DNA of 64,000 nt, from the NCBI GenBank assembly GCA_963850535.1, contig CAWKMC010000003.1, positions 182,175 to 246,174 of the forward strand, read 5' to 3'. Source of the DNA: JAMXLO01 sp963850535 (lineage in GTDB: Bacteria > Pseudomonadota > Alphaproteobacteria > Acetobacterales > Acetobacteraceae). Positions within the stretch are counted from its first letter, which is position 1; every line of letters starts with the position of its first letter. The position numbers and the translations under genes were made by a program. Positions 55,008 through 62,717 of the stretch are shown here, one piece after another. The notes below the pieces were generated by a model, which was not told the DNA's origin, made no database searches, and saw only the letters and a program-made list of their open reading frames with translations.

Positions 55008-56102
55008 TTAGAACAGGTCGGCGAGACTGCGCCGGTGGCCGGTGTCGATCGTCGCCTCGACGCTCATGCCGGCGCGCATTTCGGGGTCGCCTTGCTTGCG
55101 GTCGCAAGTGACGCGGACCGGAATGCGCTGCACGACCTTAACCCAATTGCCCGAGGTGTTCTGCGCCGGCAACACTGAAAATTCCGACCCTGAGTTTGGC
55201 GCGATGCTCGCAACCCTGCAGTCCCAGGAACGGCCGGGGTAGGTGTCGACGTCAACGCGCACCGGGTCGCCCGGCTTCACCCAGGTCAATTCCGTTTCTT
55301 TTGGATTGGCTTCGATCCACACATCTTCGTGGGACACGATGCCGAACGCGGCGGTGGAGGCGGCGAGATACATACCGGGCTGCACCGTATCCACCTGCGT
55401 AACGACACCATTGAACGGCGCGCGGATCACCGTGTCATCCAGTTGCCGCTGCGCTTCGTCCAGCCTTGCTTTGGCCTGCAGATATTCGGGCATCGTTGTC
55501 ACGTCGATGTCTGGATTGCCCTGCAGTTTGGCGAGCTGAACCTCGGCCATCGCCTTCAGTGCCAGCACCGCCCGCTGATTGGCAGCGAGCTGGAAGCGCA
55601 TGTTGTCATAATCCGCGCGCGTGACGCCGCCGGACTTCACCAAATTGGAATAGCGCTCGAAGTTCGCCTGATCGGACTGAACCTGGGCTTCCTTCACCGC
55701 AACTTCCCCGAGCAGACGCTGGTAATCCACCTTCATGGCGTTAAGTGCGGATACAGTCCCGGTGAGGCTGGCGCGTGCGCCATCGACTGCGATCTGGAAC
55801 TGCCGCGGATTTAGCTGCAGCAGCACGTCGCCCTTATTGACCCGCTGACCCTCGTGCACCAAGACCCCGGCCACGGTCCCTGATATGTCGGTCGCCAGCA
55901 ATTCCTTCGCCGCCCGCACATAGGCGTCGTCGATCGAGACGTAACGCCCTCCGGTCAGCCAATAGGCGCCCGAGGCGACAGCGACGACGAGAATGCCGCC
56001 CAGCATCAGGATCGGGCGCAGCAGGGCGCGGCTCATGCGGCGACTGCGGACGGGCGCCTCAGCGACGCGCGGCGCCTGTCCGGCGGTGGCGGCTTGCGAC
56101 AT
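55008..56102 (-). CDS. HlyD/EmrA-type membrane-fusion protein
   Basis: The 364-residue adaptor has one N-terminal membrane helix (LLRPILMLGGILVVAVASGA), a biotinyl-lipoyl-like strand (YVSIDDAYVRAAKELLATDI; GVLVHEGQRVNKGDVLLQL), a helical hairpin, and a beta-barrel end (DDTVIRAPFNGVVTQVDTVQ). ATG 56102 shares its A with the MarR stop codon (TGATG), so translation is coupled. It links the MFS pump to an outer-membrane channel; none is encoded here. Confidence 0.93.
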   Translation of the reverse strand: MSQAATAGQAPRVAEAPVRSRRMSRALLRPILMLGGILVVAVASGAYWLTGGRYVSIDDAYVRAAKELLATDISGTVAGVLVHEGQRVNKGDVLLQLNPRQFQIAVDGARASLTGTVSALNAMKVDYQRLLGEVAVKEAQVQSDQANFERYSNLVKSGGVTRADYDNMRFQLAANQRAVLALKAMAEVQLAKLQGNPDIDVTTMPEYLQAKARLDEAQRQLDDTVIRAPFNGVVTQVDTVQPGMYLAASTAAFGIVSHEDVWIEANPKETELTWVKPGDPVRVDVDTYPGRSWDCRVASIAPNSGSEFSVLPAQNTSGNWVKVVQRIPVRVTCDRKQGDPEMRAGMSVEATIDTGHRRSLADLF

Positions 56103-56584
56103 CAGGCAATCTCCCGCGCTTCTGCATCTGCGGGCGCGTAACGGCGGAGCGGGTGGATCTCGTGGGTCAGGGTCGTTTTCATCGTGATCAGCGCTTCGGT
56201 CATCGTCTCTATTGTCGGTTCGTCCAGTCCGTGGGTGACCAATAGCCGCATCTCTTCGCGCTGGCGGTCGATTTCGCGCAGCACGGGATAGGCGGGTTTG
56301 CAGAGGTGCAGGCGCCAGATGCGGCGGTCCTTCGGATCGGGCCGCCGCTCCACCATGCCCCGCCCTTCCAGGCGGTCGATCAGCCGGGCGACCGTGATCG
56401 GCTCGACCTCCAGGAGCTCGGCCAATTCCTTCTGCGAGAGACCTGGCTGGCGCTCCAGCCAAATCAGGATACCCCATTGCGCGCGCGTCATGCCGTGCAC
56501 GCTGGCCCGCTTGTCCGCGTCAACTCGGAGCAGCCTGGCCACGTCGTGCACCAGGAACATTAGATCGCGCTGAAAATCATGCAC
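56102..56584 (-). CDS. MarR-family transcriptional regulator, GTG start
   Basis: The 160-residue winged helix reads MFLVHDVARLLRVDADKR, then LSQKELAELLEVEPITVARL as recognition helix region and MVERRPDPKDRRIWRLHLC as wing. GTG 56584 gives the standard N-terminus (HDFQRDLMFLVHD). It probably represses the efflux operon that follows and is relieved by pump substrates, by analogy with EmrR. The palindrome at 56618-56631 is its likely operator. Confidence 0.9.
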   Translation of the reverse strand: MHDFQRDLMFLVHDVARLLRVDADKRASVHGMTRAQWGILIWLERQPGLSQKELAELLEVEPITVARLIDRLEGRGMVERRPDPKDRRIWRLHLCKPAYPVLREIDRQREEMRLLVTHGLDEPTIETMTEALITMKTTLTHEIHPLRRYAPADAEAREIA

Positions 56585-56617
56585 TGCGATGAGGGTCCTT
56601 GAGCAAGCCTGCTGATA

Positions 56618-56631
56618 ATAAGCAAGCTTAT
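56618..56631 (-). promoter_or_regulatory. candidate MarR operator
   Basis: ATAAGC-AA-GCTTAT is a perfect inverted repeat with a 2-base centre, 34 bases upstream of the GTG start of the MarR gene. It lies in an AT-rich patch that would hold the promoter. Autoregulation through a palindrome at this place is usual for MarR operons. Confidence 0.5.
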
Positions 56632-57073
56632 GATAAGTGCGCCAGCCCTTCTCGCATGCGCACGGCGCAGGTCCGGTCCGATAAATCCGCGGCGAGCGGA
56701 CGGATCCATCCTCGCTCGCCCGAACTCGCAACAGCGCCTGGCTAGCGCCGGGTAGCCCGGCCCAATTCTGGCTCGCAGCGGCAGCGGCGGATGCAGACCG
56801 TAAGCAGCAGTTCCGCTGAGTCCGGCGTGGATTGCCATGCATTTTGACGTCCGTGTGATCCCGATAGACTGGGTATTTGCGACGAGTTCGCCCCATTTTG
56901 GGCATTCAGTTTGCAAATACTGAGACCATCGCAGTCCGACGGTACGGGGCGTCAGTTGGCAACATGGCTGGATCGCTACCGCTGCGTGTAAGAGCGGGTT
57001 GAGAGGCTGGCTGCTCGGCAGACTGTAAACAATGCTTTCCTGCGGTGGGCGGAGTACGGCATACAACCAAAGA
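56632..57073 (+). other. intergenic region, MarR operon to rfbB
   Basis: About 440 bases lie between divergent genes. Several frames stay open but none has homology or a ribosome site. It must hold the promoter of the rhamnose genes. Nothing else was recognised. Confidence 0.5.
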
Positions 57074-58144
57074 ATGAAACTCCTGATTACCGGTGGTTGT
57101 GGGTTCATTGGTTCGGCGGTCGTGCGCCACTTGGTGCGCCACACCGATCACACAGCAATCAACGTTGACAAACTGACCTACGCAGCATCCGAAGCGGCGT
57201 TGGAGGAGGCGCGCGGTCACCCCCGGCATTTGCTGATCCAAGCCGACATCGGCGATGCCGTTACGACACGCGAAGTGTTCGCAACACACCAGCCGGACGC
57301 TGTGATGCATCTGGCGGCTGAGAGCCACGTCGACCGCTCGATCGATGCCCCCGCCGCATTCATGCAAACCAACATCATCGGAACGTTCACGCTGCTGGAG
57401 GAGGCGCGGCGGTATTACGCGTCGCTCAGCCCGGCACGGCGCGCAGCATTCCGGTTCCACCACATATCGACGGACGAAGTGTTCGGCGCGCTGGGCACGG
57501 ACGACGCTCCATTCGATGAGAGGACCCGCTACGATCCACGGAGTCCCTATGCCGCCAGCAAGGCGGCTTCTGACCATCTCGTACGCGCATGGTTCCACAC
57601 CTACGGGCTGCCGGTCATCATCTCCAACACCAGCAACAATTATGGCCCCTGGCAGTTTCCGGAGAAACTTATTCCGCTGATCGTGCTGAACGCACTGGAA
57701 GGCAAGCCGCTCCCGGTATACGGCGACGGTTCCAATCGCCGTGACTGGATCTTCGTTGAGGATCACGCAGCCGCACTGGTGCGCGTGCTGGAGCGGGGTG
57801 AACCGGGTGCCACCTACGCGATCGGAGCGAAGCAGCCGCGCAGCAACCTCGATGTGGTGCGCGCGATCTGCGCCGAGCTCGACAGGCGCAAGCCGGATCC
57901 GACCGGTCCACGCGAGCGGTTGATCCAGTTCGTAGCGGATCGACCAGGGCACGACTTTCGCTATGAGATCGATCCATCGCGCGCGGAGGAGGCGTTGGCC
58001 TGGACGGCGCAGCACGACTTCGAGACGGGACTGGCGCGCACCATCGATTGGTATCTTGCGAACCGCGGATGGTGGCAGGCGGTTCGCGCTCGCCGCTATG
58101 CCGGTGAGCGTCTGGGTAACATCCCCTTGGGGACTGCGGCATGA
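57074..58144 (+). CDS. rfbB: dTDP-glucose 4,6-dehydratase
   Basis: The 356-residue extended SDR has TGGCGFIGSAVVRHLV (NAD loop), HLAAESHVDRSIDAPAAFMQ, STDEVFGALG, catalytic YAASKAASDH, and NNYGPWQFPEKLIPL, all RmlB signatures. It makes dTDP-4-keto-6-deoxyglucose, step 2 of dTDP-L-rhamnose synthesis. ATG 57074 is preferred at the start of the Rossmann fold; an upstream ATG at 57032 adds 14 residues. The start of rfbA overlaps its stop by 4 bases. Confidence 0.95.
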   Translation: MKLLITGGCGFIGSAVVRHLVRHTDHTAINVDKLTYAASEAALEEARGHPRHLLIQADIGDAVTTREVFATHQPDAVMHLAAESHVDRSIDAPAAFMQTNIIGTFTLLEEARRYYASLSPARRAAFRFHHISTDEVFGALGTDDAPFDERTRYDPRSPYAASKAASDHLVRAWFHTYGLPVIISNTSNNYGPWQFPEKLIPLIVLNALEGKPLPVYGDGSNRRDWIFVEDHAAALVRVLERGEPGATYAIGAKQPRSNLDVVRAICAELDRRKPDPTGPRERLIQFVADRPGHDFRYEIDPSRAEEALAWTAQHDFETGLARTIDWYLANRGWWQAVRARRYAGERLGNIPLGTAA

Positions 58145-59016
58145 AAGGCATTCTGCTCGCCGGCGGCTCCGGCACGCGACTGCATCCGATGACCTTGGCC
58201 GCATCGAAGCAGTTGCTGCCGGTTTACGATAAGCCGATGGTTTATTACCCGTTGTCGACGCTGATGCTTGCCGGCATCCGTGACATCCTGATTATCTCCA
58301 CGCCGGCGGATCTGCCACAGTTCCAGAGACTGCTGGGCGACGGCGAGCGTTTCGGCGTGCGCTTCGAGTACGCCGAGCAGCTGTGTCCGGACGGTATTGC
58401 CCAGGCATTTCTGATCGGTCGCGACTGGATTGCCGGTGAGGCGTGTGCGCTGGCTCTTGGTGACAACCTGATCCACGGCGATCATCTGTCGATGTCATTG
58501 CAGGCCGCTGCGATGCGAGGGAAAGGCGCAACGGTGTTCGCCTATCAGGTGCGTGATCCGGAACGTTACGGGGTAGTGTCATTCGATGACGAAGGGCGTG
58601 CGGTGGACATCGTCGAGAAGCCGCTCGGATCGCAGTCGAACTGGGCGGTGACGGGTCTCTACTTCTACGACGAAGCGGTGAGCGATTTGGCACGCACGAT
58701 TCGCCCGTCGGCGCGTGGTGAGCTGGAGATCACCGACCTGAACCGGCTGTACCTCGACGCGGGCACGTTGTCGGTGGAGCGGCTGTCGCGTGGTTGCGCC
58801 TGGCTCGATGCTGGCACGCCCAATTCGCTGCTGCAGGCAGCAACTTTCGTGCAGACCATTCAGTCGCGCACCGGCATGCTGGTTGGCTGTCCCGAGGAGG
58901 TGGCGTTCCGCATGGGCTATATCGATGCCGACAGGCTGCGCGCCCATGCACACCACCTCGGCAAGACGGAACTCGGCCGGGTTCTGGTGGAACTTGCCGA
59001 TGGGGAGCAGGCATGA
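58141..59016 (+). CDS. rfbA: glucose-1-phosphate thymidylyltransferase
   Basis: The 291-residue nucleotidyltransferase starts GILLAGGSGTRLHPMTLAAS, then KQLLPVYDKPMVYYPLSTLM, and has LALGDNLIHGD, VFAYQVRDPERYGVVSFDDE and GRGCAWLDAGTP-like (RGCAWLDAGTPNSLLQAATF), all RmlA marks. It forms dTDP-glucose, step 1 of the pathway, and is normally inhibited by dTDP-rhamnose. It overlaps rfbB and rfbC by 4 bases each. Confidence 0.96.
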   Translation: MKGILLAGGSGTRLHPMTLAASKQLLPVYDKPMVYYPLSTLMLAGIRDILIISTPADLPQFQRLLGDGERFGVRFEYAEQLCPDGIAQAFLIGRDWIAGEACALALGDNLIHGDHLSMSLQAAAMRGKGATVFAYQVRDPERYGVVSFDDEGRAVDIVEKPLGSQSNWAVTGLYFYDEAVSDLARTIRPSARGELEITDLNRLYLDAGTLSVERLSRGCAWLDAGTPNSLLQAATFVQTIQSRTGMLVGCPEEVAFRMGYIDADRLRAHAHHLGKTELGRVLVELADGEQA

Positions 59017-59570
59017 TTGTCGAACCGACGATTATTCCCGATGTCCTGCTGTTGACGCCGCCGCGGTTTGTCGACGAACGTGGCTTCTTCTCCGAGACCT
59101 GGAACGGGCAGCGCTTTGCCGAAGCCGGCATTACCGGGCCTTTCGTGCAGGACAACCACGTGCGTTCGGCGGACCGGGGCGTCGTGCGTGGATTGCATTT
59201 GCAGATCGGCCCGAATGCCCAAGGCAAGCTGATCCGCGTGGTGCGCGGATCGATCTGGGATGTCGCCGTGGACATCCGGCCGGGCTCGTCGACATATGGT
59301 CGCTATGCGGGTGTCGTGCTCTCGGCAGAGAACTGGCAGCAGCTGTGGATTCCGGTTGGGCTGCTGCACGGCTACTGCACGCTGGAGCCGGATACCGAGG
59401 TCATCTACAAGGTGACCGCGCCATGGGATCGGCAAGCGGAGCGGGGTGTGATCTGGAACGATCCGATGCTGCGTGTTCCTTGGCCGCTGGCGATGGGAGA
59501 AGCGATACTCTCTGACAAGGACCGGGAGCTGCCGCAGCTGGCCCAGTGCGGCGAGTGGCACGCCCGATAG
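59013..59570 (+). CDS. rfbC: dTDP-4-dehydrorhamnose 3,5-epimerase
   Basis: The 185-residue cupin reads PPRFVDERGFFSETWNGQRF, DNHVRSADRGVVRGLHLQIG (catalytic His in RGLHLQ) and VGLLHGYCTLEPDTEVIYKV (catalytic Tyr region), as in RmlC. It performs step 3 of dTDP-L-rhamnose synthesis. ATG 59013 sits in the rfbA stop (ATGA). Only 1 base separates it from rfbD. Confidence 0.95.
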   Translation: MIVEPTIIPDVLLLTPPRFVDERGFFSETWNGQRFAEAGITGPFVQDNHVRSADRGVVRGLHLQIGPNAQGKLIRVVRGSIWDVAVDIRPGSSTYGRYAGVVLSAENWQQLWIPVGLLHGYCTLEPDTEVIYKVTAPWDRQAERGVIWNDPMLRVPWPLAMGEAILSDKDRELPQLAQCGEWHAR

Positions 59571-59571
59571 C

Positions 59572-60461
59572 ATGGCAGGATCCATTCTGGTTACCGGTCG
59601 TACTGGGCAGCTCGCGGCTGCTCTGGCCGACACGGCGTCGGCGCATGGTTTGACCCTACAGTGCCTCGAACGACCCGTTTTGGACATCGAGCGGCCTGCC
59701 AGCATCGCACAGGTATTTTCCACGCATGCGCCGTCACTGGTCATCAATGCTGCCGCCTATACCAATGTGGATGCAGCCGAGGACGATTCGGCAGCGGCGT
59801 ATCGCGCCAATCGTGATGGACCTGCGGAACTGGCAAGATTGTGCGCGGCGGCCTGTATTCCGCTGATCCATATTTCCACCGACTATGTGTTCGATGGACG
59901 GAAAGGTGCGCCTTATGTGGAGAGCGACGTCACCGCGCCGCAGGGCGTCTATGGCGCGAGCAAGCTTGCCGGTGAGTGCGCCGTCCTGACATTGTGCCCT
60001 CGCGCGGTCGTGCTGCGGACGGCGTGGCTGTATTCTCCGACCGGCAAGAACTTCGTTCGAACTATGCTGGCCGCAGGTGAGCGCAACGGCAACCTTCGGG
60101 TGGTGGCGGATCAGATTGGCTGCCCGACCAGCGCGCAGGATCTTGCGAGGGTCATCCTTGGTATCGCTGGGCAATTACGCGACGGTTGGAACGATCGCTG
60201 CGCCGGCATCTACCACGCGGCCGGCGCGGGCGCCGCTACATGGCATGAACTGGCCACCGCCACCTTCGCAGCAGCAATGCGGCATGGCCGCAGGGCGCCC
60301 TGCGTCGAGCCGATCACGACGCGGGAGTGGCCCACCAGGGCTGTGCGCCCGCCGACTCGCGGCTCGATTGCAGCAGGCTTGGGGCAGTGTTCGGGCTGCG
60401 ACTGCCGGCATGGCAGGACAGCGTCAGGCAAACGGTAGACACCATCCTCAGCGAGCTGTGA
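59572..60461 (+). pseudogene. rfbD: dTDP-4-dehydrorhamnose reductase, one-base frameshift near C-terminus
   Basis: The joined product is ~296 residues. The NAD(P)-binding start (SILVTGRTGQLAAALADTAS), INAAAYTNVDAAEDDSAAAY, STDYVFDGRKGAPYVESDVT and catalytic YGASKLAGE are intact RmlD motifs; it reduces the keto group in the last step to dTDP-L-rhamnose. At 60346-60353 one base is missing. Adding a G restores AVRPADSRLDCSRL and a normal ending DTILSEL at 60461; without it the product ends at 60438 in a nonsense tail. The active site lies before the break, so partial function cannot be excluded. Confidence 0.9.
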
Positions 60462-60818
60462 TCGGCCCGTCCGGCCCAAGCAATAAAGCCGCCGAATTGC
60501 AGGTCTCCTTTGCCTATCGCAACAAAACTGGGATCAAATGCGCTCGGTGTGCTGATCTTGGCTGGAGGGGATCATGTTGGTGCAGAAATCGTCGTATGCG
60601 GTTCGTCCGCCGGAGCTTACGCGGGTGTCGCGCGGAACGGGTCGATTATCCGGCCTGACGCCTCGGACGATCGCGCCTACTACGGGCGGCCGTTGACTAC
60701 GCGCGAAATCCCTTTAGGCCACGGTGCCTCCTCCCCCCAACGCCGCCGACTCGCGGCGCTGGGCTGAGGTTGCCGGCGCAAGGCGAGGCGTGGTAATTGC
60801 CCGCCTCGCCCTGGCCGA
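60462..60818 (+). other. intergenic region with strong hairpin next to tRNA-Gln
   Basis: No gene was recognised. GGCGAGGCG (60782-60790) and CGCCTCGCC (60802-60810) form a perfect 9-bp stem with an 11-base loop, ending 8 bases before the tRNA. A second stem (cgccgc/gcggcg) lies near 60740-60760. The hairpins may terminate rfb transcription, although a T-run is absent. Confidence 0.5.
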
Positions 60819-60892
60819 TGGGGGATAGTTTAGCGGTAGAACTCCCGGCTCTGGACCGGGCAGCCTTGGTTCGAATCCAGGTCCCCCAGCCA
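60819..60892 (+). tRNA. tRNA-Gln (anticodon CTG)
   Basis: The 74-nt cloverleaf includes an encoded CCA. Acceptor stem TGGGGGA pairs with TCCCCCA (60882-60888), discriminator G. The D arm is GTTT/GAAC, and the anticodon stem CCCGG/CCGGG holds loop CTCTGGA, so the anticodon is CTG (reads CAG, Gln). The T arm is CTTGG-TTCGAAT-CCAGG. The gene borders the IS-rich segment on its 3' side. Confidence 0.96.
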
Positions 60893-60915
60893 GCCAAGTC
60901 TCTCATTCTGAACCG

Positions 60916-60932
60916 CTCCGGGTTTCCCGGAG
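60916..60932 (+). terminator. hairpin after tRNA-Gln
   Basis: CTCCGGG-TTT-CCCGGAG is a perfect 7-bp stem with a 3-base loop, 23 bases beyond the tRNA end. It probably ends the tRNA transcript. No clear T-run follows (gcgggttag). Confidence 0.55.
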
Positions 60933-60947
60933 GCGGGTTAGATTAAG

Positions 60948-61233
60948 TCACGCCGCCAAAGCTATCTTCTGCAATTGGGCATCGTATCGCTGTTCGGCTT
61001 CAGCTGGCGGCATATTGCCGATTGGCTCGAGAAGGCGGCGATGGTTGAACCAGTCGGCCCATTCGAGGACAGCGAACTCGACAGCGCCAGGGTCCTAGCC
61101 GGCGGATGACCTCAGTCTTGAACAGCCCGTTGACGGTTTCGGCCAGTGCACTGTCATAGCTATCGCCAACGCTGCCGACTGAAGGGTCTATGCCTGCGTC
61201 AGCAAGGCGTTCGCGGTAGTGAATGGAGACATA
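60948..61233 (-). mobile_element. IS3-family transposase (OrfB) C-terminal fragment
   Basis: On the minus strand the frame reads YVSIHYRERLADAGIDPSVG, SVGDSYDSALAETVNGLFKT and EVIRRLGPWR. After one base it continues as AVEFAVLEWADWFNHRRLLE, then PIGNMPPAEAEQRYDAQLQ, ending near 60948. These are the last ~90 residues of the integrase core of an IS3-family OrfB, including the final catalytic Glu region. The front of the element is missing and the reading frame is broken, so it is dead. Confidence 0.85.
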
Positions 61234-61280
61234 TTGGCTAGATCAAATGGTCGTCGCAACACCTTGAAGGAGGAGTTGCG

Positions 61281-61710
61281 ATGAGGAAGCACAGGCGGCG
61301 TTCGGAACGTCTGGTCGGGCGCTATTGTTCTCACCAGGTCGCCCGGTGGTGGCAGGACGAGATGAGCAGCGCCGGTTCTGGGCGGCGATCGGCAGGCATG
61401 GCGAGTGAAGATGCTGCGCTGCAAGCTGGGATGTCGCAGCCTGTAGGATCAAGATTGTTCCGAAGGGCAGGCCGCATGCCAGCAGCGATATTTCGGCCAT
61501 CAGCGAAGCCGCTGTCCGGCCGGTATCTCTCATTTGCAGAGCGAGAGGAGATCGCACTTCTTCGAGTGCAAGGCTGCTCCATGCGGGAGGTTGCGCGCCG
61601 GCTCGGACGCGCAGCTTCAACGATCTCGCGGGAGTTGCGGCGCAACGCCGCGACACGAAGCGGCGGCCTGGAGTATCGCGCGACGACAGCGCAGTGGCAT
61701 GCTGAGAATG
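61281..61710 (+). mobile_element. IS30-family transposase N-terminal fragment
   Basis: The frame carries GRYLSFAEREEIALLRVQGC and SMREVARRLGRAASTISREL, the helix-turn-helix of IS30 transposases, followed by EYRATTAQWHAE. Homology stops near 61710 (HAENVAADV), and the DDE catalytic domain is absent. Upstream, QRRFWAAIG is out of frame with the following MASEDAALQAGM, so a further indel is present. A truncated, inactive element. Confidence 0.8.
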
Positions 61711-61869
61711 TCGCTGCTGATGTCGTAAGTCACTTGAAAAATACCATGACATACGGTCTCTGCTCGGGGTTAATGCGGATGGACCTTCGCGCAAAGTGGA
61801 TGGAGAAGGCTATCGCCTTTCCTTCATATGTGTCGGGGTCACCTGACTGCTCGCTATGTGGCGAATAAG

Positions 61870-62240
61870 CTATGCTGACTGGCGACCGTGGTATTGATCA
61901 ATCCGCTCGCGGATCCATTTCACAAATGACCATCGTCAGGCATGGGTTCGAAAAGCGGCTCCTCCGGCGGCTCTCGTAACAGCTGGATCGCCTCCATCAC
62001 CTTGCGTCGCTGACTTTCAGTTTATCGGACCTTGACATAAGCGCCCGGTAATATCTCGCGTAATGCCACGATTCGGGCGGCGGCGTCGTATAGCCTTGGT
62101 TGGCGACGACTGAAGAAAGTAGTCTTGTCGGTGAAGGCAACAACATGCCAACCAGTATCCACATTCTGATACCGAAGTGTTTGATGGATGCTGGCAAATG
62201 CAACAGTCATTGCAATTCTTCTAAGTGTCCGTCCGGAGAC
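61870..62240 (-). pseudogene. possible decayed reading frame between IS fragments
   Basis: A minus-strand frame gives DTGWHVVAFTDKTTFFSRRQ and ALREILPGAYVKVR. A second frame gives ESWHYARYYRALMSRSDKL and a third VMEAIQLLREPPEEPLFEPM, as if one gene were cut by several small shifts. WHVVAFTD and ARYYRALMSR faintly recall glycosyltransferase-like (DUF616) proteins, but I cannot identify it. A weak call. Confidence 0.25.
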
Positions 62241-62340
62241 ATATCGCGTCATCTGAATCGGTTGGCGGCTGGGTGGGGTGTCGCTTGAAGCGGCTCGAAT
62301 GAGTGTGATTCGGTGGTGGCACCGTTTCATGAGGTGCCCG

Positions 62341-62717
62341 ATGTGGACGATCGAGAACCGCCCCGCTACAACCGCGACAAGCTGCGCTATCCGTCCGACC
62401 TGACCGATGAGGAGTGGGCGCTGATTGAACCGCTGATCCCACCGGCCAAGCATGGCGGGCGGCGACGCTGGGTGGTTGTGCGGGAGGTGATGAACGGCGT
62501 GATGTATGTGCTGAGCACGGGCTGCCAGTGGCGCTATCTGCCCAAGGACCTGCCGCCGAAGAGCACAGTGCACGACTATCTGACGCGATGGAATTATGAC
62601 GGCACGATCGAAAGGGTTCATCACGCGCTGTATGTGCAGTGCCGAGAGGCAGCGGGGCGGCAGGCGAGCCCGACCGCCTGCGTGATCGACAGCCAGAGCG
62701 TGAAGAGCGCGGAAAAA
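62341..62717 (+). mobile_element. IS5-family transposase N-terminal fragment, cut by IS110
   Basis: ATG 62341 begins MWTIENRP. After a missing C in the C4 run at 62361-62364 the frame continues RYNRDKLRYPSDLTDEEWAL, IPPAKHGGRRRWVVVREVMN, GCQWRYLPKDLPPKSTVHDY and VIDSQSVKSAEK (first DDE Asp in VIDSQ). Homology stops at 62717, exactly where IS110-type sequence takes over, so the element was split by the IS110 insertion. The remaining part could lie beyond the window. Confidence 0.85.

Noticed and set aside
56103..56477. Longer start for the HlyD-type protein
   Set aside because: It would run through the MarR gene; ATG 56102 coupled to the MarR stop fits the family start.
56906..58204. 432-codon open frame on the minus strand
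   Set aside because: Antisense of rfbB, no family motif.
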